A program made the position numbers and the translations under genes. A DNA stretch of 7,472 nt from positions 1 through 7,472 of the forward strand of contig JBDTES010000028.1 of NCBI GenBank assembly GCA_039922435.1, read 5' to 3'. Below the pieces are notes generated by a model, which was not told the DNA's origin, did no database searches, and saw only the letters and a list, made by a program, of their open reading frames with translations. This DNA is from JBDTES01 sp039922435 (GTDB lineage: Bacteria > Patescibacteriota > Saccharimonadia > Saccharimonadales > UBA4665). Shown here piece after piece: positions 1-5,027 of this stretch (position 1 is the stretch's first letter; each line of letters begins with the position of its first letter).

Positions 1-57
1 TCTGAACCAGGCTAAACGGATACGAGCTCCGTAGACCTGTAATGTTTTGTTAGTCAT
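1..57 (-). CDS. 5' end of a divergent leftward gene, unknown product (partial)
   Basis: An open frame runs leftward from ATG at 57-55 to the window edge, giving 19 residues that begin MTNKTLQVYGARIRLAWFR. It is divergent from the lipid kinase-like gene, with about 120 bp between them, as expected for two genes sharing an upstream region. The frame stays open upstream to a TAA, and two in-frame GTG codons (72-70 and 78-76) are alternative starts. A purine-rich AAGGAA (minus strand, 84-79) lies 6 nt before the GTG at 72, so that start would have a Shine-Dalgarno. Too little is visible to name a family. The call rests on position and an uninterrupted frame only. Confidence 0.42.
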   Translation of the reverse strand, partial: MTNKTLQVYGARIRLAWFR

Positions 58-146
58 AGTTCTTGTTCTCACTTTCACTTCCTTTCTAGTTTAGCGAATA
101 GTGTCCAAGATGTACGGGAGCCGGATATTCTAAAAGCCAACTAATA

Positions 147-175
147 TTGTATTTATACAGCATATGTGCTATAAT
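147..175 (+). promoter_or_regulatory. Extended -10 promoter of the lipid kinase-like gene, predicted leaderless
   Basis: TATAAT at 170-175 is a perfect -10 hexamer preceded by TGC (extended -10, 167-169). TTGTAT at 147-152 is a plausible -35 at the ideal 17-bp spacing. Exactly 6 nt separate the -10 from the ATG at 182, so transcription should begin at or next to the start codon. No Shine-Dalgarno precedes that ATG. Confidence 0.75.
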
Positions 176-181
176 AAACAA

Positions 182-1099
182 ATGGCTTACAAAAACTTTG
201 AATTCGACAGAGCAGTAGTAGCAGTAAACCCTAAGTCAACTAACTCTAGACGTGTCAAAACAGAACTCTCTCATGTAAATCTACCGCTAGAGCTTGTCGA
301 AACCAACAAAGACCCAAGACGAACCCTCGAAAACCTACAAGGTACTCTAAGGCATGGAACGCCTGAAACTGACCTCATAATTATCGCCGGTGGTGACGGC
401 GTAGCTAATCAAATTGGTAATATGGCACTCGCTAATACTAAGTTATTCGCCAGAGGCGGCGATGCCAGTGATGGCGCTACTATGCTAAACGGCCGCAAGA
501 CTCTAGACACAATATTGCGAACCGGTAAAATAATGAACTTTTTCCCTATAGATACGATAACAGAGTCTTCTGAGGGGTCTGTAGCTCGCAAAGCAAATTG
601 GTACTTCGGCGCAGCTAATGACGCGGCCGCTGACCATGAAATAGACTTACTAAAAGATTCCTCAACTAAGGTAGCCAGATATTCAGGACTATTAATAGCT
701 CGTCAGTTCGTTGCTACTATGAGAACAATGGGGAACATCCAGACTGTTGTCTCAACAGCCGAAGATGGCGTCGAATCCAATGTGTCTGACCGACTTTATA
801 CCAACGGCGATCGTATCGCCAAGATTGGGCGGCCCAATAGCCGTCTAGACGTACCGGAATTCGAAAGCTTCGTATCACCAAAGCTTACTAAAGCGCAGGC
901 CCTACTGGGTATGGCGCAGATGCTAGCTGGTAAACGCGAAAGTACAATGATGACTCGAGATTACTTTATGCTAACCTCCCCAGATGGCAGCCCAATATAT
1001 ACACAGTACGACGGCGAAGTGGGCCAAGTCGAATCCGGCAGTAAATTTACAATCGGTATCTCACCAGATAGCTATTCGGTAATTACAACCCGGTACTAA
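182..1099 (+). CDS. YegS/DAGK-family lipid kinase-like protein
   Basis: This 305-residue cytoplasmic protein resembles the diacylglycerol kinase catalytic family, which phosphorylates lipid hydroxyls such as diacylglycerol with ATP. Visible family marks are an N-terminal strand ending in NPKS (residues 16-19), the nucleotide-binding GGDG at 70-73, a GGDASD segment at 92-97 where relatives carry the GTGND-type loop, a YFGAAND segment near 141-147 matching the start of the second domain, and YDGE at 276-279 like the C-terminal DGE of YegS/BmrU proteins. Length fits the family (about 290-330). Two oddities: GGDGT has become GGDGV, and the GTGND loop is altered, so substrate and even activity are uncertain. 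The start at 182 is preferred over ATG 164 because 164 lies inside the promoter, between the -35 and -10. No terminator is evident after the TAA. Confidence 0.72.
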   Translation: MAYKNFEFDRAVVAVNPKSTNSRRVKTELSHVNLPLELVETNKDPRRTLENLQGTLRHGTPETDLIIIAGGDGVANQIGNMALANTKLFARGGDASDGATMLNGRKTLDTILRTGKIMNFFPIDTITESSEGSVARKANWYFGAANDAAADHEIDLLKDSSTKVARYSGLLIARQFVATMRTMGNIQTVVSTAEDGVESNVSDRLYTNGDRIAKIGRPNSRLDVPEFESFVSPKLTKAQALLGMAQMLAGKRESTMMTRDYFMLTSPDGSPIYTQYDGEVGQVESGSKFTIGISPDSYSVITTRY

Positions 1100-1142
1100 A
1101 AGCTACACTTATTCAACGTACCCCAATTCAAGATTAGCCTCA

Positions 1143-1188
1143 TTGTAGTGACAAAATTAATAATGAAAGAACATTAGAGTCACTATAG
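1143..1188. repeat. Inverted repeat upstream of the nuclease gene
   Basis: TAGTGAC (1146-1152) and GTCACTA (1179-1185) are perfect 7-bp arms, extendable to about 10 bp with G-T pairs (1143-1152 and 1179-1188). They are separated by 26 AT-rich bases. The right arm ends about 40 bp before the nuclease ATG. No T-run follows, so it is a poor terminator; an operator or chance repeat is more likely. Confidence 0.35.
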
Positions 1189-1213
1189 CGCACCACTTTG
1201 CTCGGTTTTGATC

Positions 1214-1219
1214 TATACT
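1214..1219 (+). promoter_or_regulatory. Putative -10 box of the nuclease gene
   Basis: TATACT matches the -10 consensus in five of six bases and sits 10 nt before the ATG at 1230, so any 5' leader would be only a few bases. I see no convincing -35 at 16-18 bp and no Shine-Dalgarno. Confidence 0.5.
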
Positions 1220-1229
1220 AATTTCTACT

Positions 1230-1808
1230 ATGAGTCGCAGGCGGAAAAAGCAGGGGATTAGTTTAGCAACACTACTAATAGCGCTATTTATTGCGCTGGG
1301 TCAGCATTTTGGCTGGTTCAGTGATGCCACGCAGGGAATCGTCACCAACCAGCCGGGTCTCTATAGCATCGATCACTTCGTCGATGGCGACACCATTGCC
1401 GTCGATATGAACGGTAAGGTCGAAAACATTCGGTTTATTGGCATCGACACGCCTGAGACACACAAGCCAAACACACCAGTCCAATGTTATGGCCCGGCCG
1501 CAGCCGCTTATACCAAGAACCGAATTGGCGATGGCAAAGTGCGGCTGGCTAGTGACAGCCTGAGCACCGACCGCGACCGTTACGATCGCTTGCTGCGCTA
1601 TGTTTACTTAACAGATGGGACTAATCTAAACGAATCTCTAGTTGAAAATGGCTACGCTTTTTATTATCCATACTTTCCGTTCACCAAATCGGCCGAATTT
1701 AAGGCTGCTGAGCAGTCGGCCATCGCGGCTAACCGCGGCCTCTGGGCTAATTGTAATCCAACCCCAACTGACGACGGTGGCTACAAAATGAACGAGCCTG
1801 CTTCTTAG
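1230..1808 (+). CDS. Membrane-anchored or secreted thermonuclease (SNase-like domain)
   Basis: This 192-residue protein is a staphylococcal-nuclease-type, calcium-dependent enzyme expected to cut DNA and RNA outside the cell. The N-terminus has a basic MSRRRKK followed by a hydrophobic stretch (about residues 10-28) without a clear cleavage site or lipobox, so it may stay anchored. The nuclease core runs from about 44 to 176. All key SNase positions can be matched: VDGDT at 51-55 (Asp54 = SNase D21), Arg68 (R35) and Asp73-Thr-Pro-Glu76 (D40, E43) in the IRFIGIDTPE block, and Arg120 (R87) in DRYDRLL. Cys86 and Cys175 could form a disulfide, which also suits an exported protein. The C-terminal tail (177-192) is polar and low in complexity. 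The likely role is nucleic-acid scavenging, an inference from family and location. Confidence 0.9.
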   Translation: MSRRRKKQGISLATLLIALFIALGQHFGWFSDATQGIVTNQPGLYSIDHFVDGDTIAVDMNGKVENIRFIGIDTPETHKPNTPVQCYGPAAAAYTKNRIGDGKVRLASDSLSTDRDRYDRLLRYVYLTDGTNLNESLVENGYAFYYPYFPFTKSAEFKAAEQSAIAANRGLWANCNPTPTDDGGYKMNEPAS

Positions 1809-1856
1809 TAGGTCGAAGACAGTAGGTCGTAGGTCGTAGGTAGTAACAAGTAGTAT
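1808..1856. repeat. Degenerate tandem heptamers, GTAGGTC type
   Basis: Starting at the last base of the nuclease stop codon, the sequence can be cut into seven consecutive 7-mers: GTAGGTC, GAAGACA, GTAGGTC, GTAGGTC, GTAGGTA, GTAACAA, GTAGTAT. The same phase arguably continues with TTACCAT and TTACCAG to 1870. Another GTAGGTC lies at 1917-1923. It resembles simple heptamer repeats seen in intergenic DNA of some bacteria; its role is unknown. Confidence 0.7.
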
Positions 1857-1933
1857 TTACCATTTACCAGTTTTCATTTAACAAATTATTTCAAAATTTC
1901 ACATTAATAGAAAATTGTAGGTCATAGAACGTA

Positions 1934-1957
1934 GTTAGCAGTTAACAGCTAACTTTT
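1934..1957 (+). terminator. Weak hairpin with short T-run, possible nuclease terminator
   Basis: GTTAGC (1934-1939) pairs with GCTAAC (1948-1953) around an 8-base loop that is itself nearly palindromic (GTTAAC), followed by TTTT (1954-1957). It lies about 125 bp after the nuclease stop, is AT-rich and short, and may simply be part of the repeat tract. Confidence 0.3.
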
Positions 1958-1970
1958 AGCAAATCTAAAA

Positions 1971-2039
1971 TGAAAAATAGTTAGAAAATAGTAAGTGAAA
2001 AATGGTAAGTGAAAAATAATTGATAAATAGTAATTGGTT
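1971..2039. repeat. 14-bp tandem repeat (GTAAGTGAAAAATG) and decayed flanking copies
   Basis: Two adjacent 14-mers, 1991-2004 and 2005-2018, are identical except for the last base. GAAAAAT also occurs at 1972-1978, 1997-2003 and 2011-2017, and the flanks (1977-1990 and 2019-2039) look like decayed units. Fourteen is twice the 7-bp period found at 1808-1856, so both tracts may have one origin. Confidence 0.65.
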
Positions 2040-2101
2040 AAATGCGAAATGAGACTTTGTATCTGAGGCTAAAGGCCATTACGGAATTACGTGGCTGTAA
2101 C

Positions 2102-2205
2102 GTTAGTTAAAACAACAACTTATCCGAGCGTTAGCGAAGGGTCGGTTTGATTGTTCGAGGAGCAACCAGCGACGAGTTATCAAACTGGTTGTTGGTTTTA
2201 ACAAC
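2102..2205. mobile_element. MITE-like or structured element with imperfect terminal inverted repeats
   Basis: The 18-base ends, 2102-2119 (begins GTTAGTTAAAAC) and 2188-2205 (begins GTTGTTGGTTTTAAC), are reverse complements except for one single-base indel in each arm. A second pair, GTTTGAT (2145-2151) and ATCAAAC (2179-2185), is nested inside, and CAACCAG (2163-2169) can alternatively pair with CTGGTTG (2185-2191). No transposase and no clear target duplication are visible, so this may be a small non-autonomous element, a structured RNA, or an old repeat. Confidence 0.4.
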
Positions 2206-2243
2206 TTTACACCAAGTAATGGAGTTCTGGCCGAAGGGTTTTG

Positions 2244-2267
2244 GTTACTTTTGGCAGCAAAAGTAAC
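2244..2267. repeat. Perfect 10-bp hairpin with 4-base loop
   Basis: GTTACTTTTG (2244-2253) and CAAAAGTAAC (2258-2267) are perfect reverse complements around GCAG. The hairpin lies 46 bp past the leftward glycosyltransferase stop, but neither strand has a T-run after it, so an intrinsic terminator is doubtful. It resembles a motif I recall from intergenic repeats in varied bacteria; I could not check this. Confidence 0.6.
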
Positions 2268-2313
2268 GGGGTCTGTGCTAAAAATGAATAATCAGAGCTA
2301 TCCCCAGATATAT

Positions 2314-3123
2314 TTATTCATCAATTGGCTGGCGCCCAAAAAGCCGAGCAATACTTTCAGCTAGACCAAAGAGTGGCGTGAAAATATATAGTAAAACGTC
2401 GCCAAATAGCCAGCAGACTGGCCAGGTTCTAATTCCGTGAATTCGAAGCGTTCGGGGCCACATCTGCAAATAATCCCACAATTCATGCCGATTGGACCGG
2501 ACTCGACGCAGCTCGACCCGCACCCGTACAGCTTTATCGTAAAAAATCCGCCGCTTTTGGCGATGTAAATGGATTGCTAGATCTAAATCTTCATGGATAT
2601 CGTTTCTCAGGCAAATCTCGCCAGCAACTTCTTGCCAAAGTTGTTTTGGCAAAGCCATATTCGACCCCCAGAGCGTCGGATGGCCAATCAATAGTCGGTT
2701 AAAACCAAAAACTAGCGTGTTATAGATACTACTAACAATGCTTGGAAAACGTACGTTATAAAAGAAGGCACCACCCGTCCAGGCTGTCGAAAGAGCTCCA
2801 TCTCGCGCATAATAATCCGCAACTTTTTGACTCCAGTCGACCGGCAAAATAGCATCAGCATCGATCCGGGCCAAAATATCGCCCGAAGTAGCTCTAAAGC
2901 CAGCTTCGCGGGCAAAAACTCGACCTTTTTGGGGCTCATCTACTAGTTTTACGACGGGATATCGTTCTGCAATTGTCGCAGTTTGGTCAGTCGAACTGTT
3001 ATTGACTACAATCACTTCATCAAATGGCAGTTTTTGAGCCAACACCGCATCTAGGCAAGTCGCCAAGCGCTTTTCCTCATTAAAGGCCGGGATAATCAGT
3101 GATATCTTAAGTTTCTTAGGCAC
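2314..3123 (-). CDS. Family 2 glycosyltransferase (GT-A fold)
   Basis: This 269-residue enzyme should transfer a sugar from a nucleotide-sugar donor to a glycan or lipid acceptor at the inner face of the membrane. Positions from the GTG at 3123: the ISLIIPAFNEE strand and loop at 7-17, VVNNSSTD at 39-46, metal-binding Asp-Ala-Asp at 88-90 in ARIDADAIL, and HEDLDLAI (177-184) with the likely catalytic acidic pair. The processive-enzyme QxxRW motif is absent, which suggests single-sugar transfer. A hydrophobic segment at about 233-256 could bind the membrane. An upstream GTG (3162) would add 13 residues overlapping the divergent gene. I prefer 3123 because the protein then begins just before the first strand, as is usual for GT2, and a -10-like box lies exactly 6 nt upstream. 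The head-to-head glycoside hydrolase suggests a shared glycan, but acceptor and sugar cannot be read. Confidence 0.88.
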   Translation of the reverse strand: MPKKLKISLIIPAFNEEKRLATCLDAVLAQKLPFDEVIVVNNSSTDQTATIAERYPVVKLVDEPQKGRVFAREAGFRATSGDILARIDADAILPVDWSQKVADYYARDGALSTAWTGGAFFYNVRFPSIVSSIYNTLVFGFNRLLIGHPTLWGSNMALPKQLWQEVAGEICLRNDIHEDLDLAIHLHRQKRRIFYDKAVRVRVELRRVRSNRHELWDYLQMWPRTLRIHGIRTWPVCWLFGDVLLYIFTPLFGLAESIARLFGRQPIDE

Positions 3124-3125
3124 GG

Positions 3126-3131
3126 TATAAT
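3126..3131 (+). promoter_or_regulatory. -10 box of the glycoside hydrolase gene, predicted leaderless
   Basis: A perfect TATAAT ends 6 nt before the ATG at 3138, the same geometry as at 170-182. No Shine-Dalgarno and no good -35 are visible. The box lies just upstream of the divergent glycosyltransferase start and shares 3130-3131 with that gene's -10. Confidence 0.65.
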
Positions 3132-3138
3132 CGTAACA
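3130..3138 (-). promoter_or_regulatory. Extended -10 box of the glycosyltransferase gene, overlapping the opposing promoter
   Basis: On the minus strand, TGT (3138-3136) precedes TACGAT (3135-3130), a four-of-six -10 with the extended TGn motif, and exactly 6 nt later comes GTG at 3123. There is no clear -35. This supports a leaderless mRNA and the shorter start. The box overlaps TATAAT of the hydrolase gene and includes the first base of its ATG. Confidence 0.45.
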
Positions 3139-4256
3139 TGGCAAAAGCACTTGAGCCGGCACTGCAACCTCCTAAATCTAAAAAATACATTGTTTTAGCG
3201 CCATTCCGATGGTTAGGAAGCTACTGGCAAGGAAGCTGGTGGCACAAAACCGTCGCTATAATAATTCTATTTTTTCTAATCTGCGCCAGCATAATGTATG
3301 GTATCGCAGTTTGGTATCAACACAGCCACCAGGATAAGCCAACCGAGCTCGGCGTTAGCTTCATTGCCGATTATGCAACATCACTCGGACTCGACGCCCA
3401 CCAAACCTACGCCGCGATTTTGAACGGTTTGCAGGTTAAACACCTTCGACTAGTCAGCTATTGGTCAGATATCGAAACCAGCCCGGGACACTATAATTTT
3501 GATGAACTTGATTACGAAATGGCTCAAGCCCAGGTCCACGGCGTCAAAGTTTCGCTAGCTATCGGTCTGCGCCAGCCCCGCTGGCCAGAGTGCCACGCCC
3601 CAAGTTGGGTCGACACAACTAAACCAACTGAGCAGTGGGAGCCGCAGCTAATAAGCTATCTGACGGCCGTAATTAATCGCTACAAAACGAACCCGGCACT
3701 ACAGAGTTATCAACTCGAGAACGAGTTCTTTAATCATTTCGGTGAATGCTACAACTTTGACCGCGGCCGGTTGTCGAGCGAATTAGAACTGGTTAAAAAA
3801 TTAGATACCCATCATCCAGTAATAATCAGCCGAAGTAACAATTACGCCGGCCTAGCCTTAAAAAAACCATTGCCAGATCAAATTGGTATATCAGTCTACC
3901 GTAGGGTCTGGGATGACCAATTAACCCACCGCTATTTCCAGTACCCATTTCCGAGTTGGTATTACGGCTTTCTAGCCGGAGCAGAGCAGATTCTGGCTGG
4001 TAAGCCATCGATAATACACGAACTCCAAGCTGAACCATGGCCTCCCAGAGGACAAAGTATTACAAATACTAGTCTGGCCGAGCAAAACAAGTCATTTAAT
4101 GCTCAGCGTCTTACAGGTAACGTTAAGTTTGCCGAGCAAACTGGCATAAAACATATCGATTTGTGGGGGGCCGAATATTGGTATTACCGCATGCAAGTCT
4201 TGCACGACCCCTCCGTCTGGAACACTGCTCAGCAGATTTTTGACCCTAATAAGTAG
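3138..4256 (+). CDS. Membrane-anchored glycoside hydrolase, clan GH-A-like TIM barrel
   Basis: This 372-residue protein has a cytoplasmic basic N-terminus (1-36), one transmembrane anchor (about 38-59) and an extracellular catalytic domain (about 70-370). It looks like a retaining beta-glycosidase of clan GH-A (GH5, GH39 and GH42 relatives). Early strands include LGVSFIADYA (71-80) and KHLRLVSYWSDIE (101-113), the latter followed by the typical P-G-YNFDELD segment. Asn195-Glu196 in QLENEF is the expected acid/base pair at the end of strand 4. Glu295 in SIIHELQAEPW is the expected nucleophile at strand 7. LWGAEYWYYR (342-351) fits strand 8. The exact family cannot be fixed by eye. It may trim or cut a surface or exported polysaccharide, perhaps one made by the divergent glycosyltransferase. 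Its TAG stop directly abuts the stop of the convergent downstream gene. Confidence 0.8.
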   Translation: MAKALEPALQPPKSKKYIVLAPFRWLGSYWQGSWWHKTVAIIILFFLICASIMYGIAVWYQHSHQDKPTELGVSFIADYATSLGLDAHQTYAAILNGLQVKHLRLVSYWSDIETSPGHYNFDELDYEMAQAQVHGVKVSLAIGLRQPRWPECHAPSWVDTTKPTEQWEPQLISYLTAVINRYKTNPALQSYQLENEFFNHFGECYNFDRGRLSSELELVKKLDTHHPVIISRSNNYAGLALKKPLPDQIGISVYRRVWDDQLTHRYFQYPFPSWYYGFLAGAEQILAGKPSIIHELQAEPWPPRGQSITNTSLAEQNKSFNAQRLTGNVKFAEQTGIKHIDLWGAEYWYYRMQVLHDPSVWNTAQQIFDPNK

Positions 4257-4796
4257 CTAAACTACCGGAATCGTTTTTGACAGACTCGATAAGGCAACTC
4301 TATCAACCTCAACAAGACTATCCGGAATTAGCATTCGCCCGGTTTCAGGCAGCCACAGTCCAGCAGTTACACTGAGCTCACCGCGCCCAACTCGGGCAGC
4401 AACTAATGATTGTTCCAGATTGTTTGGATTATCAGCAAATTGGATATCGTGAGCCAGTTCGCCTACGACAACCGCTTGGCCAAATCGTAGTGCCACTGCC
4501 TGGCGACCCGTTGGGTTACTGTCTAGCAACGAACTCATTTCGGCAGCTTCCACCGCAATAACACCGACCATTTTATATAACTGCGGGATTGGCCAGCGAG
4601 TGCCTAATGAATCACCCTTAAAATTAAGCCAGCGATAATCCTCTGCTTGGTGGCCCACATACCTCCAGCCACCTGGGATAGTGTTGCCTCCAACGATTGC
4701 CCGGTCGAGTGGTGGAACATACTTTAATCCGCTACTTACCCGCGAGAAGAACTTAGCAAACCGTGAACCTTCTGGAGCTTTTGAATTCTTACTCAT
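4257..4796 (-). CDS. Hypothetical protein, 179 aa
   Basis: I do not recognise this protein. It starts with a basic, polar segment (residues 1-25, rich in Lys, Arg and Ser), followed by a mixed, probably globular domain. It has no convincing signal peptide or long hydrophobic helix, so it is probably cytoplasmic. Glycine- and Pro-containing turns are frequent, for example VGGNTIPGGWRYVG at 35-48. The C-terminal half alternates hydrophobic residues, suggesting beta structure, with VALRFGQAVVVGELAHDIQF at 101-120 as its core. The gene is supported by its length, an ATG with a -10-like box 6 nt upstream, and exact abutment with the hydrolase stop (TAG then CTA). It lies 231 bp beyond the end of the large leftward gene, so it probably has its own promoter. 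Confidence 0.75.
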   Translation of the reverse strand: MSKNSKAPEGSRFAKFFSRVSSGLKYVPPLDRAIVGGNTIPGGWRYVGHQAEDYRWLNFKGDSLGTRWPIPQLYKMVGVIAVEAAEMSSLLDSNPTGRQAVALRFGQAVVVGELAHDIQFADNPNNLEQSLVAARVGRGELSVTAGLWLPETGRMLIPDSLVEVDRVALSSLSKTIPVV

Positions 4797-4802
4797 ATAT
4801 TA

Positions 4803-4808
4803 TGTATA
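4803..4808 (-). promoter_or_regulatory. Putative -10 box of the 179-aa gene
   Basis: On the minus strand, TATACA (4808-4803) ends 6 nt before the ATG at 4796. It matches the consensus in four of six bases. The region is AT-rich, so another hexamer such as CATAAT, closer to the ATG, is possible. No Shine-Dalgarno is present. Confidence 0.35.
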
Positions 4809-4959
4809 CCGTATTCTAACCAATTTATCTGTAAGAATATTACTATCTGGTTTAGTTAACGAGGTCACTTTAATTGTCCTTATCAAGCAATACCACGCAT
4901 CTAAGTGCCACTAACCACCCATTAATAATCAACTTAAGCATAGAAGGTCTCAAGCTATA

Positions 4960-4984
4960 TTCATAGCATATTAGCTATTATGAA
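4960..4984. repeat. Imperfect hairpin downstream of the transglutaminase-like gene
   Basis: TTCATAGC (4960-4967) pairs with GCTATTATGAA (4974-4984), an 8-bp stem with a 3-base bulge. It is flanked by direct TCTCAA repeats (4948-4953 and 4986-4991). It lies within a cluster of short ATAGC and GCTAT words reaching the stop codon of the large gene. It could end that transcript, but no T-run follows on the minus strand. Confidence 0.35.
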
Positions 4985-5027
4985 ATCTCAAACTACTAGA
5001 TGCTACGGATATAGCAAGGGTGCATAG

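Larger units (their letters stand above)
1809..2313. other. Gene-free region rich in repeats between nuclease and glycosyltransferase
   Basis: About 500 bp lie between two converging stop codons with no credible gene. The left half (to about 2050) is AT-rich and made of degenerate 7-bp and 14-bp repeats. The right half (about 2060-2290) has more GC and contains inverted repeats. One 85-codon frame (2107-2364) crosses the right half without a stop but lacks a usable start codon and runs antisense into the glycosyltransferase, so it is not called as a gene. Confidence 0.7.

Noticed and set aside
164..181. Upstream ATG at 164 as the start of the lipid kinase-like gene
   Set aside because: It lies between the -35 and -10 elements of a strong promoter, so it would not be in the transcript; residues before the ATG at 182 add nothing family-like.
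1808..2039. CRISPR array
   Set aside because: Units are 7 or 14 bp without unique spacers of 25-40 bp, and no cas genes are present.
2244..2267. Rho-independent terminator for the glycosyltransferase
   Set aside because: The stem is strong but no run of T follows on the minus strand.
3124..3162. GTG 3162 as the start of the glycosyltransferase
   Set aside because: It would add 13 unconserved-looking residues and overlap the hydrolase coding start; GTG 3123 gives a normal GT2 N-terminus and correct spacing to a -10 box. Not fully excluded.
4681..4914. 77-codon plus-strand frame overlapping the start of the 179-aa gene
   Set aside because: It is mostly antisense to that gene and covers its promoter; no start signal or motif supports it.
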